A stretch of 64,000 nt of DNA from Hahella sp. CCB-MM4. Its GTDB lineage: Bacteria > Pseudomonadota > Gammaproteobacteria > Pseudomonadales > Oleiphilaceae. Under the pieces are notes generated by a model. It had not been told where the DNA came from. It searched no databases and saw only the letters and a list, made by a program, of their open reading frames with translations. Each line of letters opens with the position of its first letter. Positions within the stretch are counted from its first letter, which is position 1. Location of the stretch: the NCBI RefSeq assembly GCF_002260525.1, contig NZ_MRYI01000005.1, forward strand, positions 124,001-188,000, in the 5' to 3' direction. Below, one piece after another: positions 42,777-51,358 of the stretch. The translations under genes were made by a program, and so were the position numbers.

Positions 42777-43763
42777 ATGAAATACATGCTGCTAATTGTC
42801 TTTATAGTTAGTGCATTTCATTCCGCCAAAGGATGGCCAGAATCGAAAGTCGTGTTGCTGGTCTCCAGCTATCACTATAAATTTCCCTGGACAAATCAGT
42901 GCGAAGCCGGTATCCGGGAATCGGTGTCTGCAATAGCTACTGTAGAGACTTTTTACATGGACACCAAAAGACTGCCTGAAACTGAATTTCAGGACCGAGC
43001 AGATCAGGCATTGAAGAAAATCGAGGAATCGAAGGCAGATCTTATCTTTCTTGGTGATGATAACGCGCTAAAGTTCCTCGGGCCCAAACTTGCCAAAAAA
43101 AATATTCCGGTTGTTTTTTTAGGCATTAATGATAATCCACGAGTCTATTTTTCAGATGGTTTACTGCCGCCAAACATGACTGGTGTCCTGGAAAGAACAC
43201 CCATTCTCGGCACTTTAAGGTTTATCTCAAAAATTATGCCGAAAGCTAAACGGGTACTCGTAATAGCAGGAAACAGTCAAACCTCCCGCGCAGAGTTAAA
43301 GAATACCTTGCTTGACCAAAAGACTTTCGCCACCACAGGCATAGTGGCCAATATTGAAATCGCTCCCACATGGTCAAACTGGCTGGAAACGCTCCGCTCA
43401 GTTCATGAAACCTATGATGCCGTGATTCCGGTGGCGTATTTCAACATTAAGGACGAAAACGGCAGGTACCTGTCCGCCGAAGAATCCATCGCCGGAATGT
43501 CCTCAACCAGTCAAATTCCAATATTCGCAAATCAGGACTATACAGTCGGGGACAATGGTGCGGTGGGAGCCCTGGTTATTAATGGTAAAACACACGGTAA
43601 AAGAGCCGGAGCCATTGCACTTAAAATTCTGGAAGGTCAATCCCCACTTTCCATTGTCCCCGAAGTGGACCAATCAGGTGTTCTATACTTCAACCGCAAA
43701 CAGTTACAACGGTTTGGTATTTCTTTGCCTCAAGAAATAGAAAATAGAGCCATTTTTAATTAG
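42777..43763 (+). CDS. ABC transporter substrate-binding-like protein (PF04392 type), orphan
   Basis: 328 residues with a signal peptide ending near SAKGW. The fold is that of the TrpX/YtvM-like periplasmic proteins: VVLLVSSYHYKFPWTNQCEAGIRE, DLIFLGDDNALKFL, IPVVFLGINDNPRVYF and a middle VLVIAGNSQTSR strand; the end PEVDQSGVLYFNRKQLQRFGI is also characteristic. Usually a permease and ATPase follow; here none does, and a LysR gene converges instead. Might act as a ligand sensor for a histidine kinase elsewhere. The ATG at 42777 is preferred over the GTG at 42768. Confidence 0.78.
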   Translation: MKYMLLIVFIVSAFHSAKGWPESKVVLLVSSYHYKFPWTNQCEAGIRESVSAIATVETFYMDTKRLPETEFQDRADQALKKIEESKADLIFLGDDNALKFLGPKLAKKNIPVVFLGINDNPRVYFSDGLLPPNMTGVLERTPILGTLRFISKIMPKAKRVLVIAGNSQTSRAELKNTLLDQKTFATTGIVANIEIAPTWSNWLETLRSVHETYDAVIPVAYFNIKDENGRYLSAEESIAGMSSTSQIPIFANQDYTVGDNGAVGALVINGKTHGKRAGAIALKILEGQSPLSIVPEVDQSGVLYFNRKQLQRFGISLPQEIENRAIFN

Positions 43764-43780
43764 TGATATACACAACCTCA

Positions 43781-44767
43781 TCAGTGCAATTCCTTTCTCG
43801 ATTTCTCTGAGTGCATTGCAGAGGCTTTACATGCCAGGGTTTGCAGACAACAGGCAGGTCCATATTTTGCCCACTCCTGCCGCGCAAAGTGGACGATATT
43901 TTCACGGAGCCAGTGCAGACCGGGATCACGGTCGTGGCGGGCATGCCAGGAGACGGCGACCTGGGTGCTGGGGATTGCTACAGGAGGAACTGTAATATGA
44001 AGTTTTCCGGCCAGTGCTTCCTTGGCCACTACCGTGTTGGCCACCACACTGATCAGGTCGGTACCCAACAGCATGGCAGGGACGGAGGCAAAGTGATTTA
44101 CGGTGACAGCCACACGGCGGGACTTGCCCATTTGCTTCAAAGCGGTATCCACAAAACCTTCCGCATCTCCAGATAGGGAAACCAGCAGGTGATCGGCTTC
44201 AAGATATCGTTCCAGTGACAGTTCCTGACTGGCCAGTGGGTGGTCCCTGCGCATGGCGCAGACATATTCTCCCTGGAACAACAGCTCCTTACGATCGGAA
44301 CTCCGCATATCTTCCAGCACACCGATCACCAGATCAGCTTCCGCATTCGGGAGAATAGTGGAGGCGTTCAATCTGGAATAGGGCACGGCATGGAGATCAA
44401 TATGAGGCGCTTCCCGCTCAATCAGGCGTCGCATGGGTAGCCAGACCAGGTCGACCATAATATCGGCACAGGCAACCCGGAACCGGCGTTTTGCAGTAGA
44501 GGGATCAAACTCCTGGGGGTTCACTGCATCCTTGATCATCGTCAGAGGTCCATTGGTCTGATTCCAGAGGCTTAAAGCAAATGTGGTGGGCTTGATTCCC
44601 CTCCCGTCTTTGATAAATAGCGGATCATTCCATACCTGCCGCATCCGTGCCACAGCGTTTGAAACGGCTGGCTGAGTCATGGATAAACGCTCTGCTGCCC
44701 CGCTGATAGAACTCTCTGTCATGACAGCATCGAAGATCAAAAGAAGATTCAAGTCTATGTTTTTCAT
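43781..44767 (-). CDS. LysR-family regulator (paralogue B), next to the RND cluster
   Basis: 328 residues, same family as the LysR gene at 39299 and closely similar along its length (LLLIFDAVMTESSISGAAERLSMTQPAVS in parts; VAVTVNHFASVP; HARHDRDPGLHWLREN). It is divergent from the first RND efflux operon with about 276 bases between, the arrangement in which LysR proteins often activate efflux genes (compare MexT with mexEF-oprN). The basic, Cys-containing C-terminal tail (about 25 residues) goes beyond the usual domain. Regulatory target inferred only. Confidence 0.92.
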   Translation of the reverse strand: MKNIDLNLLLIFDAVMTESSISGAAERLSMTQPAVSNAVARMRQVWNDPLFIKDGRGIKPTTFALSLWNQTNGPLTMIKDAVNPQEFDPSTAKRRFRVACADIMVDLVWLPMRRLIEREAPHIDLHAVPYSRLNASTILPNAEADLVIGVLEDMRSSDRKELLFQGEYVCAMRRDHPLASQELSLERYLEADHLLVSLSGDAEGFVDTALKQMGKSRRVAVTVNHFASVPAMLLGTDLISVVANTVVAKEALAGKLHITVPPVAIPSTQVAVSWHARHDRDPGLHWLRENIVHFARQEWAKYGPACCLQTLACKASAMHSEKSRKELH

Positions 44768-44889
44768 CTATTTTTCCTCTGCTCAGCTATCAATACATTT
44801 CAACTCATGATGTGTTAAATACGAAATATAAATTAGACGATATACATACTCAAGCGCAAAATGGCACCTGTACACCAATGGGTATCAAG

Positions 44890-44925
44890 CGGAGTCTCCT
44901 GACAGACAGTTGTCAGGAGACTCCG
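44890..44925. promoter_or_regulatory. Perfect 15-bp inverted repeat upstream of the RND operon
   Basis: CGGAGTCTCCTGACA (44890-44904) and its exact complement (44911-44925) enclose the 6 bases GACAGT. The hairpin would be very stable in mRNA, but no T-run follows on either strand. It could be an operator, an attenuator or a structured leader of the efflux mRNA. Confidence 0.75.
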
Positions 44926-44942
44926 TTCAAAATAGGTCCACT

Positions 44943-44990
44943 ATTTAACTTCTACCGGTGGTCAATTTCTACCAATGGTCAATTTCTACC
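44943..44990. repeat. Three-copy 17 bp tandem repeat in the RND leader
   Basis: GGTCAATTTCTACCAAT (44960-44976) is followed by GGTCAATTTCTACC (44977-44990) and preceded by a diverged copy ending in TTCTACCGGT (to 44959). A related GGTCAATTC occurs once more just before the ribosome site of the MFP gene. Confidence 0.9.
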
Positions 44991-45043
44991 CCGTGTTCAT
45001 CCTGAGACCGATGGATACATAAGGTCAATTCAAGGAGCTTGTA

Positions 45044-46363
45044 ATGAATACTGTTTTAACTGACACCAGTCTGGGACTGCGTCGTCGTATAGTCCTTGCC
45101 AGAAATAGTCTTTTCGGACTGACAGGGTTATTGCTGATGACTGCCTGCAGCGCCCCGGCTGAACCTCAGCAACAGCAATCCCAACCACCGTTGCCGGTTG
45201 TCAGTGTGGCTCCCGTCGTAAGCGAAACCATTACGGAATGGGACGAGTTTACCGGACGACTTGAAGCAACCGAGACCGTCACCCTGCGTCCACGGGTATC
45301 CGGTTATATTGAGAACGTTGCCTTCGAAGAGGGAGCACTGGTTAATAAGGGAGATCTGCTGTTCGAAATAGATGCCCGCCCTTATCAGGCAGAAGTTTCA
45401 CGCTTGCGGGCAGAACTGAAATCGGCCCAATCCAAACAGGCATTGGCTGAAAGTGATCTGAAACGTGCCCAATCGCTGAAAAGCCAGAATGCCATATCTA
45501 TCGAACAAGTGGACAACCGGGCCGCAGACAAAGATCAGGCTATTGCCCAGGTAGAAGCAACTTCGGCAGCCCTGGAATCCGCTTTATTGAACCTTAGCTA
45601 CACCAAAGTGAAAGCTCCTATTAGCGGTCGTGTTTCCCAGGCCCTGATTACCGAGGGTAACTACGTGCAGGCTGGACAGTCCGAGCTCACCACGCTGGTT
45701 TCCACCGATAAGGTGCACGCATACTTCGATGCCGATGAGCAGACATTCCTGGAATATCGTGCCATGTACAAGGCTCAGTCCAAAGGTGATGCCAAAGCCG
45801 ACAAAACACCAGTGTTCATGCGCTTGTCCAATGAAGACAATTATCCCCATCTGGGATATGTGGATTTCATCGACAACCAGGTCAACCCACAAACTGGAAC
45901 CATTCGCGCCCGTGCGGTATTCGACAACACGGATAACCAATTCACTCCTGGACTGTTTGTCAGAGTAAAACTGGCTGCCAGCCCACAATACGAAGCGGTT
46001 CTGGTCAGCGACCGTGCCATCGGTACTGACCTCAACAACAAGTATGTACTGGTACTAACCGATGACAACCGCGTGGAATATCGTGGCATCCAATTGGGGC
46101 CAAAAATCGAGGACATGAGAATTATCCGCACCGGTTTGAAAGGTAATGAAAAAATTGTGGTGAATGGCTTACAAAGGGTACGTCCTGGCTCTCAGGTTCA
46201 GACGGAAACCGTCTCAATGTTCAGTGAAGAGTCTTTGCAGCAGCTTTATAGCCAGCAGCAGATTGTTGAAGATAGCCGACAGCAGCTGGATCCTCCGCTG
46301 ACTGCAGAGCGTACGCCGACAGTTGACAAGATCGATTCTGCAACGACTGAGCCTCGCGGCTGA
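45044..46363 (+). CDS. RND efflux membrane fusion protein 1 (MexE/AcrA type)
   Basis: 439 residues, a lipoprotein (lipobox LMTA-Cys at about residue 35) that bridges pump and outer-membrane channel. Order: barrel-sandwich half EWDEFTGRLEATETVTLRPRVSGYIENV (in parts), coiled hairpin rich in Ala/Gln/Glu (about 115-180), second lipoyl half KAPISGRVSQ, beta-barrel FMRLSNEDNYPHLG and membrane-proximal domain. AAGGAG precedes the ATG. It is strongly similar to the second MFP at 51359. First gene of the efflux cluster; terminal 40 residues are Gln/Ser rich and variable. Confidence 0.95.
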   Translation: MNTVLTDTSLGLRRRIVLARNSLFGLTGLLLMTACSAPAEPQQQQSQPPLPVVSVAPVVSETITEWDEFTGRLEATETVTLRPRVSGYIENVAFEEGALVNKGDLLFEIDARPYQAEVSRLRAELKSAQSKQALAESDLKRAQSLKSQNAISIEQVDNRAADKDQAIAQVEATSAALESALLNLSYTKVKAPISGRVSQALITEGNYVQAGQSELTTLVSTDKVHAYFDADEQTFLEYRAMYKAQSKGDAKADKTPVFMRLSNEDNYPHLGYVDFIDNQVNPQTGTIRARAVFDNTDNQFTPGLFVRVKLAASPQYEAVLVSDRAIGTDLNNKYVLVLTDDNRVEYRGIQLGPKIEDMRIIRTGLKGNEKIVVNGLQRVRPGSQVQTETVSMFSEESLQQLYSQQQIVEDSRQQLDPPLTAERTPTVDKIDSATTEPRG

Positions 46364-46395
46364 TTCGAACTGTTGTCGAATTCTGGAGACCTTTA

Positions 46396-49300
46396 ATGAA
46401 TTTTTCCCAGTATTTTATCCAGCGCCCCATATTAGCCGGGGTGCTGTCGATTCTGATTTTTATCGCCGGGGCGATATCGGTATTTGAATTACCGATTACC
46501 GAATACCCGGAAGTCGTTCCGCCTACAGTCGTCGTTAGAGCGAATTATCCCGGCGCTAACCCCAAGGTTATTGCGGAAACGGTAGCTTCGCCTCTTGAGC
46601 AGGCGATTAACGGTGTGGAAGACATGTTGTATATGTCTTCACAGTCCACTTCTGACGGCCGACTCAGCCTGACGGTCACGTTCGCGTTGGGGACTGATCT
46701 GGACAAAGCCCAGGTGCAGGTACAAAACCGCGTTGACCGCGCGCTGCCCCGGTTACCCGAAGAAGTGCAGAGACTTGGGGTGGTAACAGAAAAGTCCTCG
46801 CCGGATCTCACCATGGTGGTTCACATCACCTCACCGGATAATCGCTATGACATGCTGTACCTGTCCAACTATGCGGTGCTCAACGTTAAAGACGAGCTGG
46901 CTCGTATTGATGGGGTTGGTGACGTCAGGGTATTCGGTGCAGGAGATTACTCTCTGCGCATCTGGCTTGATCCTGAGAAAGTGGCCAGCCTGAATCTCAC
47001 TACTTCCGATGTTATTCAGGCTATTCGTGAGCAAAACCGCCAGGCCGCCGCTGGTGCAATTGGTTCCCCTCCTTCAGCCAGCACCAGCGAGTTCCAGCTT
47101 CTGATCAATGTGAAAGGGCGTCTCCAATCTGAAGATGAGTTTGCCAACATCATTGTTCGGGTTGGTGATCATGGCGAAATTACCCGTCTTAGCGATATCG
47201 CACGCATTGAACTGGGTGCCAACTCTTACGCGCTGCGTTCACTTCTGAACAACCAGCCGGCTGCCGCCTTACCGATATTCCAACGTCCCGGATCCAATGC
47301 CATTGAGATTTCCGAAAACGTTCGTGCCACCATGGCGGAGTTGAAAAAGACCTTCCCGGAAGGGGTGGATTATTCCATCGTTTATGACCCTACGGTGTTT
47401 GTAAAAGGATCGATTAAAGCGGTCGTCAAAACGCTGCTGGAAGCGATACTTCTGGTTGTCGTGGTCGTCGTGCTGTTCCTGCAAACCTGGCGTGCATCCG
47501 TCATCCCATTGGTGGCGGTACCGGTTTCGTTAGTCGGCACCTTCGCGGTCATGCACTTGTTCGGTTTTTCTCTCAATGCGTTGTCTCTGTTTGGCCTGGT
47601 ACTGGCAATAGGGATTGTGGTCGACGACGCCATCGTGGTGGTGGAAAACGTCGAACGAAACATCGAAATGGGCAAGTCGCCGATTGAGGCCACCAAGCAG
47701 GCAATGAAAGAGGTTACCGGCCCGATTATTGCCACCTCGCTGGTATTGAGCGCGGTATTTATTCCGACCGCTTTTATTTCAGGTCTGACAGGTCAGTTTT
47801 ATAAGCAGTTTGCCCTGACCATTGCGATTTCGACCATCATATCCACCTTTAACTCTCTGACATTGAGCCCGGCGTTGGCAGCCGTATTGTTGAAAGGACA
47901 CGACAGCAAGAAGGACCTGCCCACGCGTATCATGGACAAACTGTTCGGGGTTTGGCTGTTTGCGCCGTTTAACCGATTCTTCAATGGGTTATCCAACGTC
48001 TATACCTTTGGCGTCAAACGGCTGATCCGTGGCAGCGCCATTGTGGTACTGGTCTATGGAGGTTTATTGGCCCTGACTTATCAACAGTTTGCCAACACCC
48101 CTACCGGCTTTGTTCCAGGACAGGACAAGCAATATCTGGTGTCATTTGCCCAGTTGCCGGATGCCGCCAATCTGGACCGGACTGAAGCGGTGATCCGGGA
48201 AATGTCCCGAATCGCCATGGAACATCCCGGCGTGGATTCTGCGGTAGCGTTTCCTGGGTTGTCCATCAATGGTTTCACCAACAGCCCTAATGCCGGGATT
48301 GTTTTTGTGACTCTGAAACCATTCGAGGAGCGCAAGGATCCAGGCATGTCAGCGGGAGCTATTGCCGGGCAGCTCAATCAGCAGTTTGCCAGCATTAAAG
48401 AATCCTTTGTTGCCATATTCCCGCCGCCTCCTGTTCAGGGCCTTGGCACCATCGGAGGATTTAAACTGCAGGTGGAAGACCGTTCCAGTCTGGGTTACGA
48501 AGAACTGTTTTCTCAGACTCAGAAAGTCATCCAGAAAGCCTGGCAAACGCCAGAACTTACCGGCATTTTTTCCAGCTTCCAGGTAAATGTTCCTCAGATC
48601 GACGTGGATGTGGACCGGGAAAAAGCCAAAACACACGGCATTCCGCTGAATGACATTTTCGATACAATGCAGGTTTACCTGGGTTCCCTATACGTCAACG
48701 ACTTCAACATGTTTGGTCGCACCTACCAAGTGAACGTCCAGGCGGAACAGAATTTCCGTGAAGACGCTGACCAGATCGACAAACTCAAGGTTCGTAATCA
48801 GTTTGGCGACATGGTACCTCTGGCCTCATTTGTGGACGTGAGCCACACTGCAGGTCCGGATCGGGTCATGCATTACAACGGCTACCCGACTGCCGAAATC
48901 AACGGTGCACCAGCACCTGGATACAGCTCCGGGCAGGCAGAAGCAGCCATTACCAAAATCCTGGAAAGTGAATTACCGAACGGTATGACATTTGAGTGGA
49001 CAGACCTGACTTATCAGCAGATTCTGGCCGGTAACACTGCAGCCTACGTCTTCCCGCTGGTCGTACTTCTGGTATTCCTGGTTCTGGCCGCCCAGTATGA
49101 AAGCTGGTCGCTTCCTCTGGCAATTATCCTGATTGTCCCGATGACCCTGTTGTCCGCCATGACCGGTGTGATACTCAAGGGTGGAGACAACAACATATTC
49201 ACTCAGATCGGCCTGATCGTACTGGTGGGCCTGGCGACTAAAAACGCCATTCTGATCGTGGAATTCGCCAAGGAGAAAGAAGACGAAGGCTTGCCGCTCC

Positions 49301-49584
49301 TGGATGCCATTATAGAAGCCAGCAAGTTGCGTCTGCGTCCCATATTGATGACGTCACTGGCCTTCATCATGGGGGTTGTCCCACTGGTATTCTCTTCCGG
49401 TGCCGGTGCCGAAATGCGCCAGGCAATGGGCATTGCCGTGTTCTCCGGCATGATCGGGGTGACTCTGTTCGGCCTGTTGTTGACCCCGGTATTTTATTAC
49501 CTCGTGCGTCGCTTCCTCGCGAAGCGCCGCTCACCGGCCCCCTCTTCAGATGAGCCCGTGAATGCGGAGGTGGTCCATGGCTGA
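46396..49584 (+). CDS. RND efflux transporter 1 (HAE1 family)
   Basis: 1062 residues, the proton-driven inner-membrane pump. It begins with the canonical FIQRPI ... PITEYPEVVPP start; the two large periplasmic loops are in place and the proton relay in helix 4 reads GIVVDDAIVVVENVER. Late helices GLATKNAILIVEFAKE and RPILMTSLAFIMGVVPLV are standard for MexF/AcrB-like exporters of hydrophobic drugs. The gene follows the MFP by 32 bases and overlaps the OMF start. It appears intact. Very similar to the pump at 52574. Confidence 0.96.
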   Translation: MNFSQYFIQRPILAGVLSILIFIAGAISVFELPITEYPEVVPPTVVVRANYPGANPKVIAETVASPLEQAINGVEDMLYMSSQSTSDGRLSLTVTFALGTDLDKAQVQVQNRVDRALPRLPEEVQRLGVVTEKSSPDLTMVVHITSPDNRYDMLYLSNYAVLNVKDELARIDGVGDVRVFGAGDYSLRIWLDPEKVASLNLTTSDVIQAIREQNRQAAAGAIGSPPSASTSEFQLLINVKGRLQSEDEFANIIVRVGDHGEITRLSDIARIELGANSYALRSLLNNQPAAALPIFQRPGSNAIEISENVRATMAELKKTFPEGVDYSIVYDPTVFVKGSIKAVVKTLLEAILLVVVVVVLFLQTWRASVIPLVAVPVSLVGTFAVMHLFGFSLNALSLFGLVLAIGIVVDDAIVVVENVERNIEMGKSPIEATKQAMKEVTGPIIATSLVLSAVFIPTAFISGLTGQFYKQFALTIAISTIISTFNSLTLSPALAAVLLKGHDSKKDLPTRIMDKLFGVWLFAPFNRFFNGLSNVYTFGVKRLIRGSAIVVLVYGGLLALTYQQFANTPTGFVPGQDKQYLVSFAQLPDAANLDRTEAVIREMSRIAMEHPGVDSAVAFPGLSINGFTNSPNAGIVFVTLKPFEERKDPGMSAGAIAGQLNQQFASIKESFVAIFPPPPVQGLGTIGGFKLQVEDRSSLGYEELFSQTQKVIQKAWQTPELTGIFSSFQVNVPQIDVDVDREKAKTHGIPLNDIFDTMQVYLGSLYVNDFNMFGRTYQVNVQAEQNFREDADQIDKLKVRNQFGDMVPLASFVDVSHTAGPDRVMHYNGYPTAEINGAPAPGYSSGQAEAAITKILESELPNGMTFEWTDLTYQQILAGNTAAYVFPLVVLLVFLVLAAQYESWSLPLAIILIVPMTLLSAMTGVILKGGDNNIFTQIGLIVLVGLATKNAILIVEFAKEKEDEGLPLLDAIIEASKLRLRPILMTSLAFIMGVVPLVFSSGAGAEMRQAMGIAVFSGMIGVTLFGLLLTPVFYYLVRRFLAKRRSPAPSSDEPVNAEVVHG

Positions 49585-51067
49585 TAGCAGGCAAAATCAC
49601 ACCATGCAGAGACTCAAATTAGCACTGACTTTTTCCCTATCAACCAGCCTTATTGGCTGTATCACCGTGGGGCCTGACTATCAGGCTCCGACTCCGGAGG
49701 ATCTGACGGTCGACGTACCCGCGCAGACAGTTGTCAGCACAAATCAGCTGGAGATCGAGTGGTGGCAACAATTCAACGATTCCGACCTGAATCGTCTGGT
49801 GCAAGCAGCGCTGAACGGCAGCCCCTCGATCAATGCTGCGCAGGCCAGGGTGAAGGCGGCCAGAGCCGTGTTTGATGACACCAGTGACGACCTTTACCCC
49901 AAAGGCTCTGTGGATTTTGGCTACGAGGCTGCCAAAGCCCCCGTCGCTCCCTCCTACGATAGCCGGGTCAAGTCTGATCATTTCAACACAGGTGTCAGCG
50001 CTGGCTGGACCCTTGATCTGTTTGGCCGGGTTCAACGAGCTATTGAAGCGGCGGAAGCCAACGCCCAAAGCCAGGAATCTGCCTTGCGCGGGGTTCAGGT
50101 GGAAATCGTGGCTGCCGTGGTGAAATCCTACGGGGAGCTCAGGGCAGCACAGCACCGGGTTCAGGTGGCGGAGGCTAACCTGGAAAATCTGCACGAGGTG
50201 CTGAAACTGACTCAATTGCGTTTTGAAACAGGTGTTGGTTCAGAACTTGATGTGGCCCGTACACGTGCGGAATACGCAGGCAATCAGGCCAGTATCCCGC
50301 CGCTTCAGGCGCAGATCCAGCGTTCCATCAACCGTCTGCTGGCATTAACCGGCCAGACTCCCGACCAACTGGCGGGCTTAGTCACTCCGAAAAAGATACC
50401 GGCCATCAATACCGCCTTGCCGATCGGCAATCCCTCCGATCTGTTACAGCGTCGTCCTGATATTCAACAGGCGGAGCGCGAACTGGCGGCAGCTACGGCA
50501 GAAATCGGCGTGGCCACGGCGGATCTGTTTCCCCAGGTGGAAGTCAGCGGATTTCTGGGCTTTATCTCCGCCTCGGGAGCAGATCTCGGCAGCTCCACAT
50601 CCAAGGCATGGTCTATTGCACCCACCTTAAAGTGGCAGGTTCTTGATCTGGCCTCACTCCGTGCGCGAGTTCGGGTATCGGAAGCCAATACGGACCTGGC
50701 TCTTGCCAGCTATCAGCAGGCAGTGCTGGGCGCGTTGGAGGAAACCCGCAACGCCCTGGTCAGTTATGATCTGGATCAGCAACGTTTCCGCTATTTACTG
50801 GAGCGGGAGAAAAGCAGTGCAAGAGCCCAGGCGCTTGCCCAGGCCCGCTATAAAGCCGGTGTCATAGACCTGTTGGATGTCCTGGATACTGAACGTACCC
50901 GGCTATCAGCGGAGGACGCCGTGGCCCAGGCCGAGCTTCAGGTTTTCCAGGGCATTGCAGAAATTTACCGATCGTTGGGAGGTGGCTGGCAGGCCTCATC
51001 CTCCATTGCATCGACTCACCGACTGGAACGTCCGGATAAAGGTCCGGCGGATTCCAGCGAATCCTGA
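49577..51067 (+). CDS. Outer-membrane efflux channel lipoprotein (OprM/NodT family)
   Basis: 496 residues. Lipobox SLIG-Cys followed by the NodT-family opening ITVGPDYQAP; two TolC-like halves with long coiled segments rich in Ala and Gln (about 60-270 and 280-470), WTLDLFGRVQRAIEAAEA and LLDVLDTERTRLSAEDAVAQ (each in part). The ATG at 49577 has GGAGGTGG just before it and overlaps the pump gene by 8 bases. The only outer-membrane component in the cluster, so it probably serves both pumps. Confidence 0.94.
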   Translation: MADSRQNHTMQRLKLALTFSLSTSLIGCITVGPDYQAPTPEDLTVDVPAQTVVSTNQLEIEWWQQFNDSDLNRLVQAALNGSPSINAAQARVKAARAVFDDTSDDLYPKGSVDFGYEAAKAPVAPSYDSRVKSDHFNTGVSAGWTLDLFGRVQRAIEAAEANAQSQESALRGVQVEIVAAVVKSYGELRAAQHRVQVAEANLENLHEVLKLTQLRFETGVGSELDVARTRAEYAGNQASIPPLQAQIQRSINRLLALTGQTPDQLAGLVTPKKIPAINTALPIGNPSDLLQRRPDIQQAERELAAATAEIGVATADLFPQVEVSGFLGFISASGADLGSSTSKAWSIAPTLKWQVLDLASLRARVRVSEANTDLALASYQQAVLGALEETRNALVSYDLDQQRFRYLLEREKSSARAQALAQARYKAGVIDLLDVLDTERTRLSAEDAVAQAELQVFQGIAEIYRSLGGGWQASSSIASTHRLERPDKGPADSSES

Positions 51068-51080
51068 AAGTAGCGTGTCA

Positions 51081-51158
51081 TGATAGCCCTGCAGTCAGTA
51101 TTTCACCGGCGTACCCTCACAAGCTCCCGTTGGTGTCGTCAAAGCTGCAGGGCTATCA
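51081..51158. repeat. 14-bp inverted repeat flanking 50 bases between OMF and second MFP genes
   Basis: TGATAGCCCTGCAG (51081-51094) is exactly complementary to CTGCAGGGCTATCA (51145-51158). The 78-bp unit lies 13 bases after the OMF stop. Possibly a long-stem terminator or a miniature inverted-repeat element; no target duplication was seen. Confidence 0.7.
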
Positions 51159-51358
51159 CCTATTTAATAACAGTTCCAAAACTCTCACTTCAACATATCC
51201 CACACTCAGGGTCTGTTCACACTGAATTGACAGCCTCTCCCCACCAGACCCAAGTGCTTGCCATGACAGATAAATCACTAACTGTCACTGGTATCTCCAC
51301 AACGAGAGTCTTATTCTTAAAGTCCCCCGATCTCTCCAAATACACTGATAGGTTAATT
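51159..51358. other. Leader region of the second MFP-RND pair
   Basis: Although the frame of the second MFP is open upstream, this 200-base stretch shows no coding character. TTGACA occurs at 51229 without a convincing -10 at normal spacing. Whether the second pair has its own promoter cannot be decided. Confidence 0.4.

Noticed and set aside
51080-51358. 93-codon upstream extension of the second MFP
   Set aside because: Would bury the lipoprotein signal peptide far inside the protein and covers half of an inverted repeat.
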